Below, piece by piece: positions 1 through 7,900 of a stretch of DNA of 64,000 bases. This DNA is from Aquila chrysaetos chrysaetos (lineage: Eukaryota > Chordata > Aves > Accipitriformes > Accipitridae). The notes beneath the pieces were generated by a model. It saw only the letters and a list, made by a program, of their open reading frames with translations, made no database searches and was not told where the DNA came from. Positions within the stretch are counted from its first letter, which is position 1. Every line of letters starts with the position of its first letter. Location: assembly GCF_900496995.4 (NCBI RefSeq), contig NC_044029.1:2852001-2916000 (forward strand). The letters are read 5' to 3'. The position numbers were made by a program, and so were the translations under genes.

Positions 1-672
1 GGCTGGGGAATGCTGCTGTGTCTGTGTCGCCGGTAAACGTGGTAGACAAGAGGGGTGGTTGCCCTCGTTGTGAATACAGGGGTGCCCAGTGCTGTGGGTG
101 GTCCGTACGACTGTCCCCGGGCAGGGAAAGAAATGTGTACAACTGCGTGGTATAACTGTTTTAAAACGTCTTACCGCTGACATTGTGAGAGACAAAGGCC
201 TGTACCAACAAGGATTGAAAACAGAAGTATCAGCTCCTGCTTAAGTACACTGACAGAAATGAAATGAAAAGGACAGTTTACAGGGCAGTTTCCCACACCA
301 AATCATTTCCAAACAAGAATTATTTGGATATATAATTTTATCATATATGGACAGAGATAGTGCAGAAGCTATATTTACCATATATAAGCTATTACGTCAG
401 CTCCAAGATTTTTAAACCTTATGTGGACTTAAGTTATTGCCTATATTTAGCTAGTAACAATTTCATAAGAAAAAACATCTGTGTTAAGAGATCAGTCAGG
501 TTACAAATGAAGTATTTAAAAGTTAGACAGGGACAAAAGCACAGAAGCACGCATACTGTAGAAACACTGGTGAGGGACAAATACCCGCCAGCATACTTGA
601 GTGCCTCAGAATTAATGGAGTCAAGTCGACAAAACAGCTGCGGTGAGATTAAAGGGAATTATTATCCCCAGT
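1..672. other. Unassigned non-coding sequence left of the LTR
   Basis: The first 120 bases are moderately GC-rich with several CpGs. The rest is AT-rich. I see no tRNA, no recognisable repeat and no credible exon. The ORF at 360-695 is rich in Tyr, Ser and Lys, resembles nothing I know, and runs into the LTR, which argues against a real protein. Confidence 0.6.
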
Positions 673-1258
673 TGTCCTGGTTTCAGCTGGGATAGAGTTA
701 ATTTTCTTCCTAGTAGCTGGTACAGTGTTGTGGTTTGGGTTCAGTATGAGAAGAATGTTGATAACACACTGATGTTTTCAGTTGTTCCTGAGTAGTGTTT
801 ATACCAAGTCAAGGATTTTTCAGCTTCTCATGCCCAGCCAGCAAGAAGGCTGGAGGGGCACAAGTAGTTGGGAGGGCACACAGCCAGGACAGCTGACCCA
901 AACTGGCCAAAGGGGTATTCCATACCATGTGACGTCATGCCCAGTATATAAACTGGGGGGAGTTGGCCTGGGGGGGTGAATCGCTGCTTCAGAACTAACG
1001 GGGCATCGGTTGTCAAGTGGTGAGCAATTGCATTGTGCATCATTTGTTTTGTATATTCCAATCCTTTTATTATTGTCATTTTATTATTGTTATTGTTACC
1101 ATTATTACTTTCTTCCTTTCTGTCCTATGAAACTGTTCTTATCTCAACCCACGAGTTTCACTTTTTTCCCCAGATTCTCTCCCCCATCCCACTGGGTGGG
1201 GGGGAGTGAGTGAGCGGCTGCGTGGGGCTGAGTTGCTGGCTGGTGTTAAACCACGACA
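673..1258 (+). mobile_element. Solo LTR of an avian endogenous retrovirus
   Basis: This 586-bp element starts with TG and ends with CA. Its blocks match an LTR family I recognise from bird genomes: a GGGATAGAGTTAATTTTCTT block near the 5' end, a GGACAGCTGAC block, a perfect CRE palindrome (TGACGTCA, 930-937), a TATA box (TATATAAA, about 945-952), a TTATCTCAACCCACGAG block near 1139-1155, and a terminal TTAAACCACGACA. The flanks CCAGT (668-672) and CCATT (1259-1263) look like a 5-bp target-site duplication with one mismatch. No gag, pol or env sequence is attached, so it is a solo LTR left by recombination. In the copies I remember, the polyadenylation signal sits just before the TTATCTCAACCC block. 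Here that spot reads ATGAAA, so it may be weakened. ERV class is not resolved; a 5-bp duplication would suit an ERVL-like element. Confidence 0.85.
930..952 (+). promoter_or_regulatory. LTR U3 promoter: CRE palindrome plus TATA box
   Basis: The CRE TGACGTCA (930-937) lies 7 bp before TATATAAA (945-952) inside the LTR. This CREB/ATF site plus TATA arrangement is what one expects of a retroviral U3 promoter driving rightward transcription. Both core motifs are intact here. In the second LTR copy near 17.5 kb the CRE has decayed by one base. Confidence 0.6.
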
Positions 1259-2009
1259 CCATTTTACCAATAGGAAATTGAGAGGGAGAGTTTGCACGTA
1301 GCTAAGGCGCATTTAATTCTTTCATTTAGTTTTGAAACATCACTAGATTACTTTGATTTAGGGATAGTAGGCTCTCCCTCCAAAGAACAGCTAAGAAAAA
1401 ATTTAACCGAACCATTGGTAGTTGCGGTTGCTGTTGAAAAGGATGATCCTGGTCTCTATCCTGTCCCAGGCCATGCACTCCTGACGCTCTCCTTGTGTTG
1501 GATCTAGTAGTTGCGCCACCAGATCCGCACGCTGTGCCAGCAGCTGCTGCTGCACGATTGCAAGATGTGATCCAAGTGGAACGGGGGAAACATGCAGGCG
1601 GGGATGGACAGGGCAGAGCGAGACCGACTGTTTTGTGACAGTCTGCACTCGCGTTACGTTAGGTGTATCAGTGTGAAATGAAACCACACCCTGAAAACTT
1701 CACTCCTATTAATAGATCTTCTGTATTGTGATTAGATGAACCCCTTACTGCAAGCCAGAGATATTGTCTGGCAACAACGCGGAATGCCTAGAGCAGCGCA
1801 CCTGCTTTGGCAGTGGTACAGGAATGCAAGCAGATTGCCACCACTTCTTCCATCCAGCTCTCAGATGGATAATCAAGCCGAGTCTGAGGTATTTTGTGGG
1901 ACCAGGGAAACATCTAACAGATTATGCATCCAACAAAAAATGCATCCATCTAACAGATTATGCATTAAAAAAAGAAAAAAAAAAAAAAAAGGACTAACCA
2001 CATAAATGC
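1259..2009. other. Unassigned sequence with microduplication and A-rich tract
   Basis: AT-rich DNA with a CpG-containing patch around 1495-1660. A 19-bp word beginning CATCTAACAGATTATG occurs at 1911-1929 and again at 1947-1965, so a 36-bp unit is partly duplicated. It is followed by an A-rich tract (1967-1990, including 16 A). The A tract could be the tail of an old retroposed sequence or simple expansion. I recognise no gene. The small overlapping ORFs at 1736-2005 and 1764-1997 end in Lys runs encoded by the A tract and are not credible. Confidence 0.5.
1911..1965. repeat. 36-bp tandem duplication (1.5 copies)
   Basis: Perfect 19-bp copies at 1911-1929 and 1947-1965, offset by 36 bp, fit a replication-slippage duplication. 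Confidence 0.8.
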
Positions 2010-2430
2010 AAGTCCTGTCAGCAGAGCGTGTGAGGCAGTCCTCCTCTTCTATTCAGACCTGGTAAAATCTGAGTAAGCTGAAATACTGTGACCAGTTCTG
2101 GGCACTTAAAAATGCACCTTAATTGGAAAGACTCCAGAGGCAAGCGATGCAAATAATCAGAGGCCCAGCAAACATGGTCTATTACTCTAGAACAGCTATG
2201 GAGAGGCATAACGAATTTCAAAAACATAAGGAGTACCTATAAAAAGGAAGGGAATAAACTGTTCTCCAGTGCAATAGCACGAGGGCTGGATTTAAGTTAC
2301 ACCAAAAGAGACATCAGGGTTAAACTGCACATAGTTGCTTCGTAACAGTAAGGATAGCAAAGCACTGGAACAGAAGACTTAAGGAAGATGCAGAATTTTT
2401 GTATTTGAAAGGTTGTAAGGGTATTTATCT
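2010..2430 (+). mobile_element. CR1 LINE fragment, 3' end, degraded
   Basis: The stretch follows the known order of CR1 3' terminal blocks. It has an ACTGTGACCAGTTCTGGGC-like block (about 2084-2103), a GACTCCAGAGGCAAGCGATG-like block (about 2130-2149), a GTTCTCCAGTGCA block, an ACACCAAAAGAGACATCAGG block and a GCAAAGCACTGGAACAGAAG block. These correspond to the end of the CR1 reverse-transcriptase ORF and the start of its 3' UTR. The reading frame is broken and the element is 5'-truncated, as is usual for bird CR1 copies. It is an inactive relic; both borders are approximate. Confidence 0.7.
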
Positions 2431-3525
2431 TAAAAAAACCCCACATAATTTGATGACTTTGCTGAGTCTGGTTTCTAATACTTCTGTATTCTCTTCATTT
2501 TCTGCCATGGTTTACAACAGTAATAATCAATTCTTACAAACTTAGAATTGTCTCTCTGGCACGTTTCTCTCTGTCCCTCAAATTCAGGCCCTTGACAAAC
2601 TATTCTGTTTCCCTCCTAATTAAATTTCATTAAGTGTCAAACATTCCAGTCCCTCCAAATCACTAAAGTATTACTTCTAGGACTCGGTCTCATATCTAGA
2701 TCAAATCTAAATACTTTATGTGCTTTTCTGGCACCTCAGTGTGCAGAAACGTCTACTTGGAGAAAACTCGTCTGTTCCACAGCCTAAACCCATCACCCTC
2801 TGAAGTGCTTCTCCTCTCCCTCCCCATCAGGTTTGTGTTTGCATCCGTCCGAGCTCTTGGCTGGTCCGGACCACTTGTGTCCCTGCCTTGACTTCCACTC
2901 CTTCACATGTGAACTTCTGTGCTGAAAACAGGGTCTCTCTCCCATTCTGGGGGCCTCTGTCCCATTTAAAATTTAAAGTTACCTTCCTATACATCTTTCT
3001 GACTTTTTCTCATCATTTCCACACAGTGGGTTGTCTTTGTAGAACTTAAAGTAGATCTTTGACACGTCCTTGCCTTTTGTCTTTAAGCGTGATATTAGAA
3101 GCTCCCGTATGCACACACACCATAAACAAAGACGTGCCTATTTTACCCAAGGGGATCTCTACGGTGACACCGGTACAGCAGTACTCCAGTGACACTGGTA
3201 TACCAGTATTCCCGCGCCATTGCTCCCATCTAGCTCCACGCACCCTTCTTTCCCACCCCTGGTCCAGGGCCTCCCGCCTCCAGTGCCAACAGCGGGGAAG
3301 GAAAGCAGTGTCCTCCTTTCCTTTCCCCTCGAGGCACTGTTTCACCCCGGTACTTCCCTCAAACTGGTGCTGTTGAAATCTGAAAGCCAGACGCTCTCCA
3401 AACACCTCTTTCTCATGTTTCTCTCCGCTGTCTCATCGGTGACCACTGTTCAGACCGTCCTTGTTTTATACTTCTGTTTTCCCTCTCAGGTTCAAGCAAA
3501 AAGAGGAGACCCTAAGGTTCAGAGG
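2431..3525. other. Unassigned sequence left of the tRNA cluster
   Basis: Pyrimidine-rich DNA (about 2560-3500) with no recognisable gene. It contains the two-copy 25-bp repeat at 3163-3212. Overlapping ORFs on both strands at 3046-3549 are of chance quality. Confidence 0.5.
3163..3212. repeat. Imperfect 25-bp tandem repeat, two copies
   Basis: Copy one (3163-3187) and copy two (3188-3212) share the pattern RGTGACACYGGTAYASCAGT followed by AYTCC, with five differences in 25 bases. Each copy has partly palindromic halves (GGTGACACCGGT and AGTACT-like words). Whether it binds a factor cannot be told from sequence alone. Confidence 0.75.
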
Positions 3526-3626
3526 AAAAAAAAAAAAAAGAAAAATTAACGTCCCTCTGTGACGAAGCCGGTAGAGGTAAGGAAAACAAAAGGGAAAGGA
3601 GGAAAAAAAAAAAAAAAAAAAAAAAA
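3526..3626 (-). terminator. Oligo-T Pol III termination region of tRNA-Trp
   Basis: Read on the minus strand, the 24 A residues at 3603-3626 are an uninterrupted run of 24 T, starting 5 bases after the tRNA-Trp 3' end. A second run (14 T, 3526-3539) lies further on. Four or five T are enough for vertebrate Pol III, so this is an unusually long terminator with a backup. Confidence 0.85.
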
Positions 3627-3631
3627 CCAAG

Positions 3632-3703
3632 TGACCCCGACGTGATTCGAACACGCAGCCTTCTGATCTGGAGTCAGACGCGCTACCGTTGCGCCACGAG
3701 GTC
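3632..3703 (-). tRNA. tRNA-Trp (anticodon CCA)
   Basis: This nuclear tRNA decodes UGG. On the minus strand the 72-nt gene runs from 3703 to 3632 and starts GACCTCGTGGCGCAACGG. The acceptor stem pairs GACCTCG with CGGGGTC and the discriminator base is A (3632). The anticodon CCA sits at 3671-3669 in a CTCCAGA loop. The T-loop and B box read GTTCGAATC (3652-3644) and the A box lies in TGGCGCAACGG. There is no intron, and CCA is not encoded, as expected for a eukaryotic gene. It matches the vertebrate tRNA-Trp(CCA) family as I remember it, with minor T-arm differences (GCTGCG and TTCGAATC). It transcribes leftward, away from the tRNA-Asp pair. All stems appear paired, so a functional gene is likely. 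Confidence 0.97.
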
Positions 3704-4084
3704 CTGCTGGGCACCCGCACGCCGAGTGTTAGAACTCGCCCACCACGGGCCGCCGCCGGGGGGAACGGGGACGGGGGCGACGGCACCGACCCCGCGCCGG
3801 GCCCTCTCCCCCGCCACTGCTTCGTTGCCCGCCTTCCCGCGCCAGTACGTTATCTCTCCCCACCCACACACACACCCCCGCCACCGGCCACTGGCACCGA
3901 CCTCCCTCACACCCCCGCGCCGTGGTGCCGAGCTCGCCTCCCGCGACATGACCGCCCTCCGCGGGCCCGTGGGTCCCGGTTCCCGCTGCCCGGAGGCGCC
4001 GCTCCTGCCCGAGCCCCTGCGGTCCCGCCGGGGCGCTGCCTTGCGGATAAAGCCAGCCCCGCGACACTAAACATTAAGGCCAGC

Positions 4085-4156
4085 TCCTCGTTAGTATAGT
4101 GGTGAGTATCCCCGCCTGTCACGCGGGAGACCGGGGTTCGATTCCCCGACGGGGAG
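4085..4156 (+). tRNA. tRNA-Asp (anticodon GTC), plus-strand copy
   Basis: This 72-nt nuclear tRNA decodes GAC and GAU. It begins TCCTCGTTAGTATAGTGG, the typical vertebrate tRNA-Asp 5' half. The anticodon GTC is at 4118-4120, flanked by CCCGC and GCGGG stem arms. The A box is about 4092-4102 (TAGTATAGTGG) and the B box about 4135-4145 (GGTTCGATTCC). The acceptor stem TCCTCGT pairs with ACGGGGA and the discriminator is G. There is no intron and no encoded CCA. Its sequence is identical over all 72 bases to the minus-strand copy at 4315-4386. A T7 terminator follows at 4170-4176. The canonical sequence and intact promoter boxes make a working gene very likely. Confidence 0.98.
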
Positions 4157-4169
4157 ACCACGCAGAATG

Positions 4170-4176
4170 TTTTTTT
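4170..4176 (+). terminator. T7 Pol III terminator of plus-strand tRNA-Asp
   Basis: Seven T begin 14 bases after the tRNA 3' end, which predicts a short 3' trailer removed by RNase Z. Confidence 0.9.
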
Positions 4177-4287
4177 CTCTGCGGGATAGGGCGCGGCGCC
4201 CCGCGGCTATTTTGGTCCCCGGTGGGAGAGTGGGGGGGACACACAGACGTTGACGGTCGGGCGTGGGTCCGCTGGCGCCGAGGAAAC

Positions 4288-4292
4288 AAAAA
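4288..4292 (-). terminator. T5 Pol III terminator of minus-strand tRNA-Asp
   Basis: Five A on the plus strand give TTTTT on the minus strand, 22 bases past the tRNA 3' end, just beyond the GC-alternating tract. Confidence 0.75.
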
Positions 4293-4312
4293 GCGCGCGC
4301 GCGCGAGCGCGC
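4293..4312. other. Alternating GC tract (possible Z-DNA) in the tRNA spacer
   Basis: Twenty bases of almost perfect GC alternation, with one GA step in place of GC, lie between the 3' ends of the two converging tRNA-Asp genes. Such tracts can adopt Z-DNA under negative supercoiling. The tract is also the 3' trailer of the minus-strand tRNA-Asp transcript, where the two GC arms can pair with each other. The sequence is direct; the structural role is inference. Confidence 0.7.
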
Positions 4313-4314
4313 CT

Positions 4315-4386
4315 CTCCCCGTCGGGGAATCGAACCCCGGTCTCCCGCGTGACAGGCGGGGATACTCACCACTATACTAACGAGGA
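4315..4386 (-). tRNA. tRNA-Asp (anticodon GTC), minus-strand copy
   Basis: This is the exact reverse complement of the 4085-4156 gene, 72 nt read from 4386 to 4315. The anticodon GTC is at 4353-4351. Both internal promoter boxes are intact. The two genes face each other with 3' ends 158 bp apart. The flanking DNA is not similar, so the shared homology stops at the tRNA boundaries. Perfect identity with diverged flanks suggests gene conversion or strong selection on both copies. The terminator is T5 at 4292-4288. A functional gene is very likely. Confidence 0.98.
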
Positions 4387-4886
4387 ACCCGCGGCGCGCC
4401 CCCGGAGCGCGTCCCCGCAGCCGCTCCGCGGGGAAGTGGCCGTGGCCGCGGCCGCGCTGCCCGGAGCCCGCCCGCCCCATCCCTCCTTCCCTCCTTTTTC
4501 CTGGGCTCGGGGGGGGCTGCGGCTGGGCAGGAGCGGTCGGGCGAGCCGAGTGCGGGATGTGCGAAAGGCGAAGTGGCGGCTGGTGTCCTTCCTTTACAGC
4601 TTGTCCGGCAAGGGGAGGCGGTGGGAGGAGGAAGGACTTCCTAGGCGTGGGTCGTGTTTGCGTGGATTCTTTCGGACCTGGCGTGGGGAGGGAGAGGCGT
4701 TGTGCCCCCCCCCACACGCGTGGGTTTTGTCTTCTTGCTCCTCCCAGCCGTCGGGGAGCTGCGGGCGCGGATCGCCGAGGAGGGCAGCGCAAGGCAGCTG
4801 CCCGGAGGGAGGCGGTGAGGAGCAAAGCGGCGGCTCGGATGTCTTTGCGTTTGGGTTTTTGCATCTCGTTCACGCAGACAAGTTTC

Positions 4887-7009
4887 TTTTGACGGGAACC
4901 CGAGAAGCCCTGGAGTCAGCAGTCCTTGGGGTGAAGGGGCTGGAGCACCTGCTTCTTACCTACCTAAAATGGGAACGAGAGAAATGGAAACCAATTACTT
5001 GGGGATTGGAGAGTAAAAGGCAGAAGGACATGTACTGACCATATGGTTTGATACTGACTCGGTCAGCAGTAACATGGTTGTAAGTTCGTATCACAGTGAC
5101 ATTAGACTGGAAACTATTTAATTTGCTAGCTTTTTAGATGAAGAATTAACACCGTATAATAAACAAGCGATTGGAACAACTGGTCTTCTCTTTTGATGGT
5201 CTCTGCTACTGCTAATATTTCTTCGGATAAAAGGTCCCCAGCTTAGCTTTTTCAGACAAGCATAGCTAAAGAACAAACAGCAATCTATATGTAGACATCT
5301 AAATATAAGTGACCCGTAAATGAAGCATTTCTAAAAATTGGTCTACTCGTTTAAGCATTTGAATAGAAACATGTGTTTCTCAGGGGATGCAACAGATTCA
5401 ACTTTTGTCCTGACAAGTGAAAAAGAGCAACTAGTCTCATAATAATTTCATTACTTCAGAGGCAGTATAATAAGATGAACTGGTAGGGCTGTGATCAGAT
5501 GATAGGCTCTAAACCTCCAAGAGCAGGATCAAAACCAGTATTGCTAGGCTGGTCCAGCCTTGCTGGGCAGGTTCAAATTTTATTCAAAAGATGTTGATGG
5601 GTTAACTTTAAGCCTGGAGGCTTCCTGGTGGATCAAACATTGCCTGTTTGCATTTTGTGGGACCACTCACACTTGGCTAGTTTCGACCTTTTCCCTAGTC
5701 CCTTCTCAGTTCCTTCTGTTCCTTGATCACTGCGGCCAGGTAGCTGAGATGTGACCACTGGTGTAAGTGGTGGTGCTTGCTGCAGTCACACCTCCCTCAG
5801 CTGCTGCTCTTTACCTCAGAGCTGGTTTTGCCTCAGGTTCCTGCACAGACCTCTCCTTGGGCTGTCTTCTCTTGGAAGAGGACTTCTGCTATCTCCGTAA
5901 CATCCCTTGCAAATTTTTGGCATTGCTAAGCACTTTCAGAATACCGGCGCCAGGCTCACAACAAGTTGTGTAGACATTCTGTTGTGTTCTCCACTTAGTC
6001 CATGAGGGCAAGAGCAGACCTGGCTGGGAGTTCTGGACCTGCTGGGGATATGGGGAAAGCCCACGGTGTGACAGACTCTTGGAAGCACCATTTTCGATAG
6101 CTCAGTACATTGCTAAGGGTGTTTTTATCAGAAAGCAGCTAGTTTAGTAACAAGAGTCCTTGGTCATGCCTCAGCTCACTGCTCTGCTTCTGCACACCCA
6201 TTCCCATTTTGGGACAGCTACTTCTGACTGCATCAGCCGTCTTGTACGTTCTCCACACCTTCTTCCAACCAGGGCAACCCTGAACCAAAAGTGCCAGTCA
6301 ATATGCCAGCTCGTGTTCTTGTACAACCTCCTCCCCCTCCCCATTTGGCAGGGAGAGCAAGTGTATCTACTAAAAATACGTACTCTGACCTGAGCTGGTG
6401 ATGGCAATTCTTAAACAACCCTAAGGAAGGGTTAACCAACTGTCCTCCTATGGCGAAAACAATGACCACCTTTGTTTTCTCAGTGAAGCCTATACCCACT
6501 TCTGAAGCCAGACTTTCAAAGACATCCTTGTGTACCCCAACCAAGCAGATGACTTATCCGAAGCTGTCTAAGGGGAGCAAGAAGAGATATTGAGGTATGA
6601 GTCAGCACAGCAGAAGTGCTGTTTTGAAGTGGATGGACTACTAGAAGGCTGCAATGACTCGCAGTTACAGAGCAAATGCATTCCTTGTTGATTTGTCATG
6701 GAGACATGCAAGCGCAAAGCAGAACAGGTACTAGGAACTAGTATCAATGTTCCAAAGTCTGTGAAGCACCTGCCTTCTCCTCAGGATTCGCATACAGCTA
6801 TTCCACGCGTCCAGACCTAACAGTCTTGTTCCATGCTTTCCTCATCATTGCACCAGCTTTGTGTTCAGCAGCTAGCTACTAGAGACCTGCTGCCTGGAGC
6901 AACAGCCATCTGCAAGAGGCCCTTTATGACCATAAGCAGGAGTAGGGCTGGGATCTAGCGCACCGTTGTAACTGGAAGCTAGTTACCCCCCCTTCAGCTT
7001 GCTTAGCTG
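4887..7009. other. Unassigned intergenic or intronic DNA
   Basis: Sequence right of the tRNA island falls to ordinary AT-rich composition. There is no tRNA, no strong repeat match and no ORF over about 100 codons. The ORFs around 5560-5973 and 6160-6544 look like chance. Nothing functional can be supported. Confidence 0.5.
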
Positions 7010-7900
7010 AAGCTCAGCTTGCAACTTGTCCAGTTGAGCTTTGAATATCATCACAGATGGGAGACTCCACAACCTCTTTGCCACAACAGGTTGTCCACCC
7101 TCACTGTGAAGAATTTCCCCCCCCCCCCTTATATCTACTTGGAATTTGCCATGTTGCAACTTGATCAGTTGCCTTTTGTCATTTTTGCTGTGCACCTCCA
7201 AGAACAGTCTGGCTCCGTCTTCTCTATTCCCTCCCACTGGGTAGCTGAGGACAACAGTTAGATCATCCTGTAGCCTTCTCTTCTTCAGGCTGAACAAACC
7301 TAGTGCTCTCAGTGTCTCCTTGTTTGTCACATGCTCCTGCTCCCTATTCTTTTGGTGACCCTCCACTGGACTCATTCCAGTTTGTCGATATCTTTCTTGT
7401 ATCGCAGTGCCCCAGACTGAGCACGGTACTCCGCAGGCAGTCTCACAAGTGCCAGATGGAGCTGGGGGTAGTAATCACTTCCCTTGATCTGCTGGCTGTG
7501 CTGGTACTAACGCAGCCCAGTATATGATTAGCTTTCATTGCTATGAGAGCAGTTGCGCACTCAAGTCCATCCTTGCTGTTCACTGGGACCCCCAGGACCT
7601 TTTCTGCAAAGCTGCATTTTACCAAGTCAGCTCCTGGCTGTTTTATGTGTTTATTATATCCAAGTTGCAGGACTTCACATTTGCCTTCATTGAATTGGAA
7701 GACATTTGTGTTGGCTCATTTCTCCAGCTTTCCAAAGTCCCACTGAATGACAGCCCTGCCCTTGAGTGTATCAGTTGCTCCCCTCAATTTGATGTCATCC
7801 ACCTGTGTCACCACTTATTTACCTTGACAAAGAACACATGTTGTTATTGGCATGTTGAGGTTCAGCACAGCTGATATCATCCTTGGCAGTGTGATCTGGG
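7010..7900 (-). mobile_element. CR1 LINE fragment, antisense, 3' portion
   Basis: Read on the plus strand, this shows the reverse complement of CR1 3' blocks in the expected order. These are a GATGGGAGACTCCACAACCT block (about 7053-7072), an ACAGGTTGTCCACCCTCACTGTGAAGAATTT block, TAGCCTTCTCTTCTTCAGGC then TGAACAA (about 7271-7297), a GACCCTCCACTGGACTCATT block (about 7357), CGCAGTGCCCCAGACTGAGC (about 7404), an ACGCAGCCCAG block (about 7510), GACCCCCAGGACCTTTTCTG (about 7587) and GCAGGACTTCACATTTGCCT (about 7665). It covers the end of the reverse-transcriptase ORF and the 3' UTR of a minus-strand copy. Mutations and a C12 run (7117-7128) break any frame. The far edge, near 7830-7900, is uncertain. 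Confidence 0.85.
7117..7128. repeat. C12 homopolymer
   Basis: Twelve C residues inside the antisense CR1. Such tracts are prone to length variation and sequencing error. Confidence 0.85.

Larger units (their letters stand above)
3690..4860. promoter_or_regulatory. CpG-rich island around the tRNA cluster
   Basis: GC content and CpG frequency rise sharply at about 3690 and fall after about 4860, unlike the AT-rich flanks. The island encloses both tRNA-Asp genes and borders tRNA-Trp. Vertebrate tRNA clusters often lie in such open, unmethylated blocks. It could also hold a Pol II promoter: a good splice-donor match follows GGCG at 4815 (GTGAGG). I see no start codon context or protein similarity to support a coding first exon. 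The long ORFs here on both strands (for example 4091-4873 and 4250-5038) read straight through tRNA genes and reflect scarce stop codons. Confidence 0.75.

Noticed and set aside
3642-4161. Several overlapping ORFs of 84-142 codons around the tRNA genes
   Set aside because: They overlap on both strands and include tRNA sequence. GC-rich chance frames.
4091-4873. 260-codon ORF on the minus strand, and a 262-codon ORF at 4250-5038 on the plus strand
   Set aside because: Both run through tRNA-Asp sequence in a CpG island where stop codons are rare. The residues are low-complexity Arg, Ala, Pro and Gly with no domain.
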